Made by a program: the position numbers and the translations under genes
Notes under the pieces: generated by a model
Database searches by the model: none
Seen by the model: the letters and a program-made list of their open reading frames with translations, nothing else
Told to the model about the DNA's origin: nothing
Shown: piece after piece, positions 44,723 to 53,637 of the stretch
How positions within the stretch are numbered: position 1 is the stretch's first letter
Layout of the letters: each line of letters opens with the position of its first letter
Source of the DNA: Desulfocapsa sp050291935
Lineage (GTDB): Bacteria; Desulfobacterota; Desulfobulbia; Desulfobulbales; Desulfocapsaceae
Assembly (NCBI GenBank): GCA_050291935.1
Contig: JBNKKR010000001.1
Location: forward strand, 62,001 to 126,000
Length of the DNA: 64,000 bases
Direction: 5' to 3'

Positions 44723-46117
44723 TTAGTTTGTGTCTTCTTTTGTAGTTGTAAGGTATAACGCCATATAGCCTCCTACACCCGCAAGTAACGAGGCCACAAG
44801 GATTCCGGTTTTGGCATTGAGAAGATATGTTTCATTGGAAAAGGCTAGGCCTGCGATAAAAATAGACATGGTAAACCCGATACCGGCAAGTAGGCTGATG
44901 CTCGCCAGTTGGGACATGGTGACGTTGTGGGGCATTTTGGCGATGCCAAACCGTAAAACCAGCCAGGAAAAGAGAAAAATTCCACAGCACTTTCCACCAA
45001 GGAGACCACAAATAATACCCAATGTAACAGGATCTGCTAAGGTTGAGGGCAGCGTTGAAAAATGAATGGGAATGCCTGCGTTTGCCAGGGCAAAGAGAGG
45101 AAGGATGCAAAAGGCGACCCAAAGGTGCAGCTTATGTTCCATCCGCTGCAAAGGGCTTTCCATGTGATGAATATTATGTTCCATGGACTTGAGTAGTTTT
45201 TGCTGCTCAGCATGTTGCATGATGTGAAGATGGGTGTTATCTGTGGCCTCATATTGTTTTGTGAGTTGTTTCATCCTGCATATGAAAGGTTTATGTGCAT
45301 AGAGTGAATTGGCTGGCACCGTAAGTGCGGTAAGGACGCCGGCAAGGGTCGCATGTACGCCGGATTCCAGCATGCCAACCCAGAGGAGAAACCCAAAAAC
45401 TATATAGGGAAAAGGCCTTCTGATTCCAGCAATATTGGAAAAGAGCAGCACCATAAACGCAAGTGTTGCAAAACCAAGAGCTGTCACATTGATTTGTTCG
45501 GTGTAAAATGCGGCAATGACGAGCACGGCACCAAGATCATCAACGATGGCAAGGGCAAGCAGAAACCCCACCAATGGTCGCGGAATACGCGGACCTAACA
45601 TTGCCACTACGCCCAGAGCAAACGCAATGTCCGTGGCCATGGGAACTCCCCAGCCACCGATACCATCGGTCCCCAGGTTGAACATAATATAGACACAGGC
45701 GGGGACCACCATTCCGCCTATGGCGGCAAATATGGGTAAAATTGCCTGACGTACTTCAGCCAGCTCTCCAACAAGAATTTCCCTTTTTATCTCCAATCCC
45801 ACGGTAAAAAAGAAGAGGGCCATTAATCCATCATTTATCCAGTGATGTAAACTGTGACTGAGATAATATCCTTCATAGCCGAAAGAGACTTTAGTGTGCA
45901 AAATAGAGTTGTAGAGTGGAAAAAGGCTTGAGTTTGCCACTATCATCGCGATAACTGTGCAGACCAAAAGAAGGATGCCGGAAGAAGTCTCATCATGGAC
46001 AAATTCTTCAAAAGGCGTCAAGGCCTGCTTAAAACTTCGTTCAACGGAACCTGCAGGAGATCTTTTTCCGCAGTTCAATGTATCTTCTGCTTCTTGTTCT
46101 TTATTTGGATGTGTCAT
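44723..46117 (-). CDS. nhaA: Na+/H+ antiporter NhaA
   Basis: About 464 residues from the ATG at 46117 (MTHPNKEQEAED). The adjacent ion-binding aspartates are Asp193 and Asp194 (LALAIVDDLGAVLVIAAF). Further family marks are FFFTVGLEIKREILVGEL and LPIFAAIGGMVVPA. A His/Gln-rich hydrophilic insertion of about 60 residues (IMQHAEQQKLLKSMEHNIHH) makes it longer than the E. coli protein of 388 residues. It exchanges protons for sodium in the inner membrane. Earlier in-frame codons to 46216 are not family-like. Confidence 0.95.
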   Translation of the reverse strand: MTHPNKEQEAEDTLNCGKRSPAGSVERSFKQALTPFEEFVHDETSSGILLLVCTVIAMIVANSSLFPLYNSILHTKVSFGYEGYYLSHSLHHWINDGLMALFFFTVGLEIKREILVGELAEVRQAILPIFAAIGGMVVPACVYIMFNLGTDGIGGWGVPMATDIAFALGVVAMLGPRIPRPLVGFLLALAIVDDLGAVLVIAAFYTEQINVTALGFATLAFMVLLFSNIAGIRRPFPYIVFGFLLWVGMLESGVHATLAGVLTALTVPANSLYAHKPFICRMKQLTKQYEATDNTHLHIMQHAEQQKLLKSMEHNIHHMESPLQRMEHKLHLWVAFCILPLFALANAGIPIHFSTLPSTLADPVTLGIICGLLGGKCCGIFLFSWLVLRFGIAKMPHNVTMSQLASISLLAGIGFTMSIFIAGLAFSNETYLLNAKTGILVASLLAGVGGYMALYLTTTKEDTN

Positions 46118-46271
46118 TTTGTTTGTTGAGCTTGCGGGGTAAGTATATGCCAGAGGGCTCTGTGGATATTTTGTCAATGTTTTTGAAGAGTACCATAAAA
46201 TGGAGGCTAATGACAAGGATGTCTCGATATATGATGGAGTCTTTGATCCTAACTTTGTGATGGTGAGAATG

Positions 46272-47621
46272 TCAAGGGCAAGTTTGTTGTGTAAAACGGG
46301 AGTGAAAAAAACAGAAGCAGGCGATCAGGCAAAGGGCTGCCAGCAGGTAGCCTGGAAAGTATGTAATGGATTGTTTGAAAATCTCGTTTTCTGCCGTAAT
46401 AGAAGGGGAAAGCGAAGTATTTTTTAGTTCTTGGACCAATCCACCATAGAATAAACCAATAAGACCGTAAGCAGCATTGTAAGCCAGTCCTTTATAAGAG
46501 AGAACCGTTGCTCGATATTTGCTGTCTGCCAGTTTGTTGAGGTAAGTACTTGCAAAAAAAGAAGTGAACATCATGCAGATAAATATCAGAGCCATGGGCA
46601 GGACTCCATAGTAGGGGGTAAAAAAGGTGAGTCCCCATAACGAAAAAAAAGCCAGTAAGATAACTGCAATAATGTTGGTCTGCATGGTAAACTGTTCTGT
46701 CATGCTCCTTGCGATACGTGGAATTAAAAGACCGAGTAGGGCGATTCCTGAACCGATCAGACCAAAACTTGCTTCCGGGAGTCCAATGACTCGGTAATAT
46801 TGACTGTTGAGGGTGACAAGCATTCTTAGGGTGTGGTCAAGACACATGGTGAAGAGGATTATGCCAAGGGCTGTCGGGGTGCAAATAAGCCAATGACCCA
46901 CTTGCAGGGTGCTTTTTGTAACTGCGGAAATCCTTTGCCAGGGGGTGTGGGAGGATTTTCCAGGTATTGGAACCGGGTCTTCCATGCCAAGGGTTACCAG
47001 TAGCGAGAAAAAGCCAAGCAGAAGGGTAAGATAGATTGGAAAACGCATGGTAACTTGTTGGGAAAGCGTGCTGTTAAGGCCAAAGCAGTGCAGAATTGTG
47101 TTTATAGAGCCAGGGTCGTACAGTAAGGCCCCGGTGGTCATGGTAATGATATAAAAGAAGTTTCTGCTTCGCATCTGTATATCGAGTACTTTTGGCCAGT
47201 CATCTTCGCAGCCGTGGGTCACCAAAGTGTCATAGGCTATGGCCTCGTCTGCACCGCTGGCCAAGGCTTCGGCCAAACCGCTTATTATTCTGTTTATGCA
47301 AAATATTGTGAAGATAAGACGGCTATCCCCAAGTGGCACAAAGGCAAGGAGGAGCATTTCGCAGATCATCAAACAGGCGGTTGTTACCAGAAGCCGTTTT
47401 CTGCCAATGATATCAGCAAGGGCGCCCGAAGGTACCTCGGCCAGGACAATGGTTATGGCCCAGACAGTGTTTAGCAGGGCGAATTGTTCAATGGTGAGCC
47501 CATAATCAAGGAACAAAATGGTGAAAACCGGATAGTAGAAACGGCAGTTAAAAAAGGCGCGAAAGGCGATAAATCGTTTTATATTGGAAAGGGCGAAGGG
47601 GGATTGTGTCTGTATCTGCAT
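46272..47621 (-). CDS. MFS-type transporter
   Basis: A 449-residue protein with about twelve membrane helices. Motif A is EVPSGALADIIGRKRLL between helices 2 and 3, and LASGADEAIAYDTLVTHG is typical of the group annotated as DHA-like or uncharacterised MFS proteins. Its substrate is unknown. It is read away from the small exported protein gene 120 bp upstream. It precedes nhaA on the same strand with a gap of about 150 bp, so they may be transcribed separately. Confidence 0.88.
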   Translation of the reverse strand: MQIQTQSPFALSNIKRFIAFRAFFNCRFYYPVFTILFLDYGLTIEQFALLNTVWAITIVLAEVPSGALADIIGRKRLLVTTACLMICEMLLLAFVPLGDSRLIFTIFCINRIISGLAEALASGADEAIAYDTLVTHGCEDDWPKVLDIQMRSRNFFYIITMTTGALLYDPGSINTILHCFGLNSTLSQQVTMRFPIYLTLLLGFFSLLVTLGMEDPVPIPGKSSHTPWQRISAVTKSTLQVGHWLICTPTALGIILFTMCLDHTLRMLVTLNSQYYRVIGLPEASFGLIGSGIALLGLLIPRIARSMTEQFTMQTNIIAVILLAFFSLWGLTFFTPYYGVLPMALIFICMMFTSFFASTYLNKLADSKYRATVLSYKGLAYNAAYGLIGLFYGGLVQELKNTSLSPSITAENEIFKQSITYFPGYLLAALCLIACFCFFHSRFTQQTCP

Positions 47622-47665
47622 CCCTCTATCATGGGAATGGGGATCCGCTTTGTCAAGAATTTCTA

Positions 47666-47694
47666 TTGTCTTTCAGCACTATTCATCGTATGAC
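47666..47694 (+). promoter_or_regulatory. Possible promoter of the small exported protein gene
   Basis: TTGTCT (47666-47671), a 17-bp spacer and TATGAC (47689-47694), with the TTG start at 47742 about 40 nt downstream. Confidence 0.35.
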
Positions 47695-47741
47695 AAAGGG
47701 ATGGGGGTGGATAGTTCAGGTTATGATAAGAGGAGGATACG

Positions 47742-48128
47742 TTGAAGAAGAATATTGATACCAAAATCGGATGCCTGCTCAGTTCAGCATTGATGATTGC
47801 CATCGCACTGTTATATAACGGATGGCCATTCAACAGGACACCTGCACCTACAACAGATGAGATCTCTTGGGCAAGGGCTGCTGAAAAATGTAAAGCCAGG
47901 TATGAAACTCTAAATAGCGAGTGGAAGGTGAAAATACCCAACTGTCGAAAACGTACCGAAGATGAGAACAGTTTTTACTTTTATTGGCAGAAACCCATGG
48001 CGATCTTTGTTGAACAACCAAGTGGCAAGAAGAGTGCGAACAAAGGTACCTGTGAAGTGGATAAAAAAAGTGGCGAGATAGTGTATATGACCTTTAATAA
48101 AAGCGTTGTAGTTGCAAAAGAGGAATAA
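47742..48128 (+). CDS. Small exported or membrane-anchored protein of unknown function
   Basis: A 128-residue protein that starts with TTG at 47742, supported by a strong AGGAGG at 47731-47736. No ATG lies near. It has an N-terminal membrane anchor (CLLSSALMIAIALLYNGWPF) and a short helical stretch (ISWARAAEKCKARYETLN). A compact C-terminal part has three cysteines after the anchor (EKCKA, PNCRK, GTCEV). No family was recognised. Confidence 0.7.
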   Translation: MKKNIDTKIGCLLSSALMIAIALLYNGWPFNRTPAPTTDEISWARAAEKCKARYETLNSEWKVKIPNCRKRTEDENSFYFYWQKPMAIFVEQPSGKKSANKGTCEVDKKSGEIVYMTFNKSVVVAKEE

Positions 48129-48131
48129 TCG

Positions 48132-48395
48132 TTAGCCTTCTTTTAATCGTTTTTGCGCCTGTTCTAAAATATCTGCCAAACTCTGCATCTTTGGTTTTTG
48201 TGGTTGAAAAATCTTCTTTTGTTCTTCAAGGGAGTAGCTTTTTGCAATAAATTCCTGAACAGGAAAGCTTTGAAACCAGCAATCCAGGATTTTGGAACAG
48301 GGAAGCCCTTCGTTGGCCGCTCTGCAATAGCTGAATTGAAGGAAGTGGCCAAGCATTTTGCAGTAGCCTTCTTTGGTGTCATGTTCTGAAATCAT
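48132..48395 (-). CDS. Small cysteine-patterned protein of unknown function
   Basis: An 87-residue protein with Cys12, Cys24, Cys33 and Cys39 (YCKMLGHFL...SYCRAANEGLPCSKILDCWF), a spacing that could bind a metal or Fe-S cluster. A helical C-terminus (MQSLADILEQAQKRLKEG) follows. The four cysteines and a clean ATG with AAGGA upstream support a real gene. It converges on the exported protein gene and is divergent from the DUF3786 gene. Confidence 0.65.
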   Translation of the reverse strand: MISEHDTKEGYCKMLGHFLQFSYCRAANEGLPCSKILDCWFQSFPVQEFIAKSYSLEEQKKIFQPQKPKMQSLADILEQAQKRLKEG

Positions 48396-48464
48396 GGTGA
48401 GTATTGTCCTTCTGTAGGATTTTTTTCAAGTCCCTTTGCAATTTATGTGTGAGTATATGAACAA

Positions 48465-49268
48465 ATGTCACGACCAAAAGCAATAGCTCCCCTCGAAATT
48501 TATAAGCTCCTCCCGCAGACAAACTGTATGCGTTGTACGCTGCCCAGTTGCCTTGCCTTTGCCGCAGCCTTGTTAAGTGGTCAGAAAAAGTTGACCGATT
48601 GCCCAACACTCAGCGATAAGTCCAGTAAAATTCTGGATACTATGTTGCCTAAACAAGCTGCACAAGAACCCAGGCAGGAAGAGTATCTGCAGGATTTACA
48701 AAAGCAATTTACCACCCTTGATAAAGAGGCGATTGCCAAGGAACGTGGTGCAGTCTGCAAAGCAGGTGAAATAATTCTTGTTTCCCTTGGCAAGGAATTT
48801 TATGTGGATGGGGAAGGGCAAATGCGATCAAGTTGCCATATTATTCCTTGGATTCAGGTCCCCATTCTTAACTATTTATGTAATCCAACCCATAAGCAGA
48901 TAACTAAGCGTTGGATTTCTTTTCGAGAGATTCGTGGAGGTGCTGAGTGGCAGGGGCTTTTTGGGGGGCGCTGTGAGATACTCCTTAAACGACTTGCCGA
49001 TACCCAACCGGCATTGCTTGGCGATCTGATCGATCTGTTCTGTGGCAGGGAAGTAGATGGCTTTGATGCAGATATTGCCCTTGTTTTGCATCCCATGCCA
49101 CATATTCCAATCTGTATCTGCTATCAAAAAGCCGAAGGAGATTTGGTATCGGAACTTACGCTGTTATTTGATGAATGTTGTGCAGAAAATCTTCCTGCCA
49201 AGTCGCTCTATACACTCTGCGCCGGACTTGTAAAGATGTTTGAAAAGATAGCCGTTCTCCATTCTTAG
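48465..49268 (+). CDS. Fe-S cluster domain plus DUF3786 protein
   Basis: A 267-residue protein. The N-terminus carries Cys21, Cys24, Cys29 and Cys46 (LPQTNCMRCTLPSCLAFA...LTDCP), the four-cysteine pattern of the domain found in corrinoid iron-sulfur proteins, expected to hold a [4Fe-4S] cluster. The rest (FYVDGEGQMRSSCHIIPWIQ; KRWISFREIRGGAEWQGLFGGRCE; FGFDADIALVL-like VDGFDADIALVLHP) is DUF3786, a family seen mainly in strict anaerobes. Possibly redox or C1 related; the function is not known. Confidence 0.85.
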   Translation: MSRPKAIAPLEIYKLLPQTNCMRCTLPSCLAFAAALLSGQKKLTDCPTLSDKSSKILDTMLPKQAAQEPRQEEYLQDLQKQFTTLDKEAIAKERGAVCKAGEIILVSLGKEFYVDGEGQMRSSCHIIPWIQVPILNYLCNPTHKQITKRWISFREIRGGAEWQGLFGGRCEILLKRLADTQPALLGDLIDLFCGREVDGFDADIALVLHPMPHIPICICYQKAEGDLVSELTLLFDECCAENLPAKSLYTLCAGLVKMFEKIAVLHS

Positions 49269-49318
49269 TAACTGATATTTATTTCAAAACCGATCTGATT
49301 TTCTGGACAAGGCAACAA

Positions 49319-49531
49319 ATGAAACTTAATGCATATGGTAAAAGAATTGAAGTGGTAAAGATGTCAGATTCTTGGGTTGTGTATTACTTGGGGAATGAGG
49401 GGAAAAAGCGAACTGCCCATGATATTTTGATTCCGTATGATCTACAAAAAGAAGAGATACAAAACTATCTGGAGGATCTCCTTCACGAATGGGCAAGACC
49501 AGACAAGAATTCCGTTGAAATCATTGGATAA
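49319..49531 (+). CDS. Small conserved protein, DUF7661-like
   Basis: A 70-residue soluble protein: YGKRIEVVKMSDSWVVYYLG, then KRTAHDILIPYDLQKEEIQN and LEDLLHEWARP. The layout matches a widespread small family that I recall as DUF7661; the function is unknown. AAGG is six bases before the ATG. It lies 50 bp behind the DUF3786 gene and may share its transcript. Confidence 0.72.
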   Translation: MKLNAYGKRIEVVKMSDSWVVYYLGNEGKKRTAHDILIPYDLQKEEIQNYLEDLLHEWARPDKNSVEIIG

Positions 49532-49574
49532 CACAAAGAAATAAAGAAAGCATACAATATGCGGTTAAGATTTT

Positions 49575-50855
49575 TCAGCGGCCGGCCAACCCAGCCAACC
49601 ACATGGTCAAAGGGGGACAGTATGAAATCAGCAATAGGTCGAGTAGCAGAATAGCCAGGAACGGCAGCACTTGGCGGGAGATAGCGCCCAAATTGTCATT
49701 GGATATGGAACCGGAGACAATCAAACAGATTCCCATGGGTGGGGTCAGCATGCCGATGGCCAGGTTGGTGACGACGATGATCCCCAGCTGAACCAAACTG
49801 ATTTGCAGGTTTGGCATAAGGGTAACAACCAGTGGTACCAGAAGGATCAGCGCTGCAGAAGTTTCGATAAAGGTTCCGGCAAGCAGCAGTATGATGTTGA
49901 TCAGTAACAACAATAGCAATGGGGAATCAGTTATTTTGAGTAGCCCACCGGCAAGCAACTTGGGAATCTCTTCCATGGCGGCCAGCCAGGAAAAAACCGA
50001 GGCCGTGGCAATGATAAACATCACAATGGCAGAGATGACGGCACCCTCGCGAAACAACGGCAGGATATCACGCAGATGTAGTTTTCGATATACCGGTCCA
50101 CCAAGAATTAACGCATATATTACGGCGACTGATGCGGATTCTGTGGCGGTAAAGATTCCCCCCAGAATACCGCCCAGGATAATCACCGGTGCCCCAAGGG
50201 CAAGCAGTGCTCTTTTCGCGGTACGCCAGACTTCAAACCAGGAGAAAGGGATGGTGGCACCATAACCGCGACGTGTGGAAATGATTGTGGCAACGGCTAT
50301 CAGGCTGAAACCAATGAGAACACCTGGGATCAGTCCTGCTGCAAATAGTTGGCCAATGGAGGCTCCGGTAAGAAAGCCAAAGATGATCATTGGTATTGAC
50401 GGGGGAATAATGACTCCTATGGAACCGCCGGAGGCCTGAACGGCTGCCGCAAAATCTGAGTCGTAACCGGACTTCTTCATTGCAGGAATTAGAATGCTGC
50501 CCACGGCGACAGTATCGGCAGCTGCCGAGCCTGAAATACCTGCGAAAAACATGGCGGAGACAATGGAGACGGCTGCCAGTCCACCGGGCAACCATCCCAC
50601 CAGGGCATTGGCAAAGTCAATCAAGCGACGGCTGATTCCCCCGGATTCCATAAGTAGTCCAGCAAACATAAATAACGGCACTGCCAGCAGATGAAAGGAG
50701 TCGGTGCCGGCGTACATGCGTTGGGCAATGACCATCAGTGGAATATCACCTTGAACCATGATGGCAGCAATTGCTGCAATGCCGATAGCCAGGGCGATTG
50801 GGACATTGATTGCAAAGAGCAGCATCAAGCTCAACAGCAGAACCGTAGTCGTCAC
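49575..50855 (-). CDS. TRAP transporter large membrane subunit (DctM type)
   Basis: A 426-residue protein with about twelve helices. Family marks are NVPIALAIGIAAIAA near the start, VPLFMFAGLLMESGGISRRLIDFANALVG, the GISGSAAADTVAVGSILIPAMKKSGYD stretch and IIPPSIPMIIFGFLTG. Together with the small subunit and the binding protein it imports an organic acid or similar solute with sodium. It overlaps the small-subunit gene by four bases (ATGA, 50852-50855). Confidence 0.95.
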   Translation of the reverse strand: MTTTVLLLSLMLLFAINVPIALAIGIAAIAAIMVQGDIPLMVIAQRMYAGTDSFHLLAVPLFMFAGLLMESGGISRRLIDFANALVGWLPGGLAAVSIVSAMFFAGISGSAAADTVAVGSILIPAMKKSGYDSDFAAAVQASGGSIGVIIPPSIPMIIFGFLTGASIGQLFAAGLIPGVLIGFSLIAVATIISTRRGYGATIPFSWFEVWRTAKRALLALGAPVIILGGILGGIFTATESASVAVIYALILGGPVYRKLHLRDILPLFREGAVISAIVMFIIATASVFSWLAAMEEIPKLLAGGLLKITDSPLLLLLLINIILLLAGTFIETSAALILLVPLVVTLMPNLQISLVQLGIIVVTNLAIGMLTPPMGICLIVSGSISNDNLGAISRQVLPFLAILLLDLLLISYCPPLTMWLAGLAGR

Positions 50856-51358
50856 GATTGCTCTTCCTGATTATCCCGAAAAAGGCGCAAAAGAAAAGTC
50901 AGACTGTGAATACACATCACCAGTCCAGCCAAGGGGATAATCGTATGCGGCAGCCATTTCGGTATTTGCAGGGCGGGGCTGATCTGCAGGCGGACAAAAT
51001 AGGCGAACTTGTATCCGTAAACAACCATAAGGCTGGAAAAGACCAAGCTCAAAAGGATGGTGATCAGTTGGCAAAACCATTGCGCCATGCCTGGAAGACG
51101 TCGATAGAGAACTTCCACACCGGGATTGACTCCACGATAATAGGCAACAGTTGCCCCGAGAAAAGTAAGCCACACCAGGAGGTAACGGGCAACTTCTTCC
51201 GACCACATGAGCGACTGATTGAGAATGTAGCGGAAAAAGACCTGGAGTACCACGATCAAAGCCATTGCCAAGCCCATTCCCGAGATGACATGTTCCAGCA
51301 GACTATTAATACGGCGGCTTAAACTTTCCATCATAGAATCAAAAGACAACTCCGCCAC
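50852..51358 (-). CDS. TRAP transporter small membrane subunit (DctQ type)
   Basis: A 168-residue protein with four helices. It has the typical MALIVVLQVFFRYILNQSLMWSEEVARYLLVWLTFLGA core and a TIIPLAGLVMCIHSLTFL end. It stabilises the large subunit. It lies 71 bp behind the binding protein gene. Confidence 0.94.
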   Translation of the reverse strand: MAELSFDSMMESLSRRINSLLEHVISGMGLAMALIVVLQVFFRYILNQSLMWSEEVARYLLVWLTFLGATVAYYRGVNPGVEVLYRRLPGMAQWFCQLITILLSLVFSSLMVVYGYKFAYFVRLQISPALQIPKWLPHTIIPLAGLVMCIHSLTFLLRLFRDNQEEQS

Positions 51359-51429
51359 GAAACTGGAAGCTTTTCAGGGGAAGCTGCCAACAAAGAGGCC
51401 GGTTATTTTTCTGCCACTGCAAAAGAACT

Positions 51430-52410
51430 TTATTTGACGGCTTCAAGAACCCTTTGCAAGAGGGATTGAACCTGTGGTTTTTTATACAAGTCCATATCTT
51501 TTATCCCGGCAACCCTTTCGCGAAAGGAGGCCACATCCGGGTTTATTTCAACCTGCATCCCCTTTTCCTGAAGCTGAGCCAGAATTTTGGAATCTCCGTC
51601 ACGATTAACCTGGCGCTGGTATACAGCTGCTTCATCCATTGCTTGCTGTAGCAGTTTTTGATCGTCGGTCGACAGCTTGTTCCACCAGGCCAGACAGGCC
51701 ACATCAATATGGGCTGAATAGGTGTGACGAGTCATTGAGGCATATTTTTGCACCTCGTACATCTTATAAACGTCAAACACCCAAAGGGGATTTTCCTGCC
51801 CGTCAATGACTCCCTGTTCCAGTTCGGTGTAGATCGGCCACGGCATTGGGGTCGGATTGGCACCCAATGCTTTCCAGATCGCCTGATGCAGTGGCGACTG
51901 CATAACCCGAATCTTGAGTCCTTTAACATCGGCAGGCGTCTTGACTGCATGTTTGTTGTTGGAGAGATTGCGAAAACCGTTTTCGGAAAATGCCAAGCCT
52001 TTAAAACCGACTGTTTCCAGGCTGTCCAGAATTTCCTGTCCAAGTGGGCCGTCGAGAATCTTGTCAGCCTGCGCGTTATCCCTGAACAAAAAGGGATAAT
52101 TGATGACCCGGACCAGCGGTTCAAAAGTGTCGAAAGGACCGACGGTGATAATCCCCATTTGCACTGTTCCCATCTGAATCTGCTGGAGAATTTCAGTTTC
52201 GTTGCCAAGGGAAGCGGAGTGGTGAATTGTTATTTGAAAGGCACCACCGGAGCGCTCCTCAAGCAGTTCCTTGAATTTTTCTGCGACAATATTTTGAGCT
52301 GAACCAGGTTTGGTAACAACACCTAAATCGATTTTCTGTGCCGCCGAAGCCAGCGTCCACCAACCCAGCAGCAAAGTTACTACCAGGGTTGAGATTACGT
52401 TTTTCTGCAT
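51430..52410 (-). CDS. TRAP transporter periplasmic solute-binding protein (DctP type)
   Basis: About 326 residues from the ATG at 52410, which has GGAGG just ahead of it. A signal peptide (MQKNVISTLVVTLLLGWWTLASA) is followed by a DctP fold. Marks include QIQMGTVQMGIITVGPFD, LKIRVMQSPLHQAIWKALGANPTPMPW and YTELEQGVIDGQENPL; the arginine of LKIRVM usually salt-bridges the carboxylate of the ligand. Substrate is likely a carboxylate such as a C4-dicarboxylate or sugar acid. It follows the alcohol dehydrogenase gene by about 60 bp. Confidence 0.94.
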   Translation of the reverse strand: MQKNVISTLVVTLLLGWWTLASAAQKIDLGVVTKPGSAQNIVAEKFKELLEERSGGAFQITIHHSASLGNETEILQQIQMGTVQMGIITVGPFDTFEPLVRVINYPFLFRDNAQADKILDGPLGQEILDSLETVGFKGLAFSENGFRNLSNNKHAVKTPADVKGLKIRVMQSPLHQAIWKALGANPTPMPWPIYTELEQGVIDGQENPLWVFDVYKMYEVQKYASMTRHTYSAHIDVACLAWWNKLSTDDQKLLQQAMDEAAVYQRQVNRDGDSKILAQLQEKGMQVEINPDVASFRERVAGIKDMDLYKKPQVQSLLQRVLEAVK

Positions 52411-52469
52411 ATTTTCCTCCACGAATTTGAATGCAAAAAAGAACTATCAGTACAATGTAAAATAAGGGA

Positions 52470-53633
52470 CTATACAGCATCTTGCAAAATAGATACTATT
52501 TTTTTCTCGTCATAGTCCCGCATTCGCCATACCTTGGCCAGGGTCATACTGTTTTTGGCAATTTTTTCCAGTTCGTCGGTGGGGATGTTCAGTTCGTTAA
52601 GACTTGTTGGAGAGTTGACCCTTGTAAACCAAGCGGTGAGTTTTTCGATTCCTCTGGCCGCTTTTTCAGAATCATTTCCTTTGCTACAGTTAAAGACCCG
52701 TTCTGCAAACTGGGCAAATCGTTTCTGGAAAAGGGGAGCATGAAAGCGCATCCAGCTTGGTATTATTGCAGAGAGTCCTGCGCCGTGTGGGACGTTGTAG
52801 AAGGCTGAAAGGCTATGCTCTATCATATGCATGGGAAAACCGACCTTTCCAAGGCCAGCTCCTGTTAAGCCATTAAGAGCAAGTGTTGCCGTCCACATTA
52901 GATTGGCACGCTCATCGTAGTTTGTCGGGTTTTCTAGTACCTTGTTGCAGCTTTCCATGGCGTTGATAACTAAACCTTCCATAAATCTGTCCTGCACCGG
53001 AGTATTTGGGTCGGTGGTTGTGAAGTAAAATTCCAGTATATGGGCAATGGCGTCAACGGCTCCATAAGCGGTATAATCAGCAGGTACAGTGAAGGTGCTG
53101 GCGGGGTCAAGAATTGAGGTTTTGGGGAAGAGTTGTTTGTTGGCAAAACCAAATTTTTGCATGGTCGCATCATTGGTGATTACCATCCCTGAATTCATTT
53201 CAGATCCGGATGCGGCAAGGGTGAGCACTGTGGTCAGTGGAAGGGGACTCTGAACGCTTTTTTTCCCTGTAAAAAATTTCCAGACATCGTGATTAACACT
53301 ACTGCCGGCACAGATGGCCTTGGCCTCATCGATTACAGAACCACCGCCCACTGCGCAAACTACATCGCACTGATGTTTCTTAGCAAGGTGAATGCCTTGT
53401 TGTACGTGGGAAAGAAGTGGGTTGGACTGAACTCCTGAGTGTTCAATAATGGTCAGTTTCGCCTCGTTAAGTGAGTGGAGCACTGTATCGTAGAGACCAT
53501 TTTCCTTGATGGAGCCACCGCCATAAACCAGTAACACCTGAGAGCCATGCTCTGCCGTTTCTTCACCAATTGCGGGGACTGTGTTTTGTCCAAAGAGGAC
53601 TTTTGTGGGATTGTGAAAGACGAAATTTTGCAC
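52470..53633 (-). CDS. Iron-containing alcohol dehydrogenase (YqhD/butanol dehydrogenase group)
   Basis: A 387-residue group III alcohol dehydrogenase. The nucleotide motif is CAVGGGSVIDEAKAI near residue 95. Metal ligands lie in DPASTFTVPADYTAYGAVDAIAHILE (Asp, His) and MIEHSLSAFYNVPHGAGLS (two His). YqhD-type members reduce aldehydes with NADPH. It begins 4 bp after the rsmA stop and precedes the TRAP genes, so it may act on a compound imported by that transporter. Confidence 0.94.
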   Translation of the reverse strand: MQNFVFHNPTKVLFGQNTVPAIGEETAEHGSQVLLVYGGGSIKENGLYDTVLHSLNEAKLTIIEHSGVQSNPLLSHVQQGIHLAKKHQCDVVCAVGGGSVIDEAKAICAGSSVNHDVWKFFTGKKSVQSPLPLTTVLTLAASGSEMNSGMVITNDATMQKFGFANKQLFPKTSILDPASTFTVPADYTAYGAVDAIAHILEFYFTTTDPNTPVQDRFMEGLVINAMESCNKVLENPTNYDERANLMWTATLALNGLTGAGLGKVGFPMHMIEHSLSAFYNVPHGAGLSAIIPSWMRFHAPLFQKRFAQFAERVFNCSKGNDSEKAARGIEKLTAWFTRVNSPTSLNELNIPTDELEKIAKNSMTLAKVWRMRDYDEKKIVSILQDAV

Positions 53634-53637
53634 TCTC

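Noticed and set aside
44697..44723. Definite start for the TIM-barrel protein
   Set aside because: No ribosome-binding site distinguishes 44718 from 44697; left uncertain.
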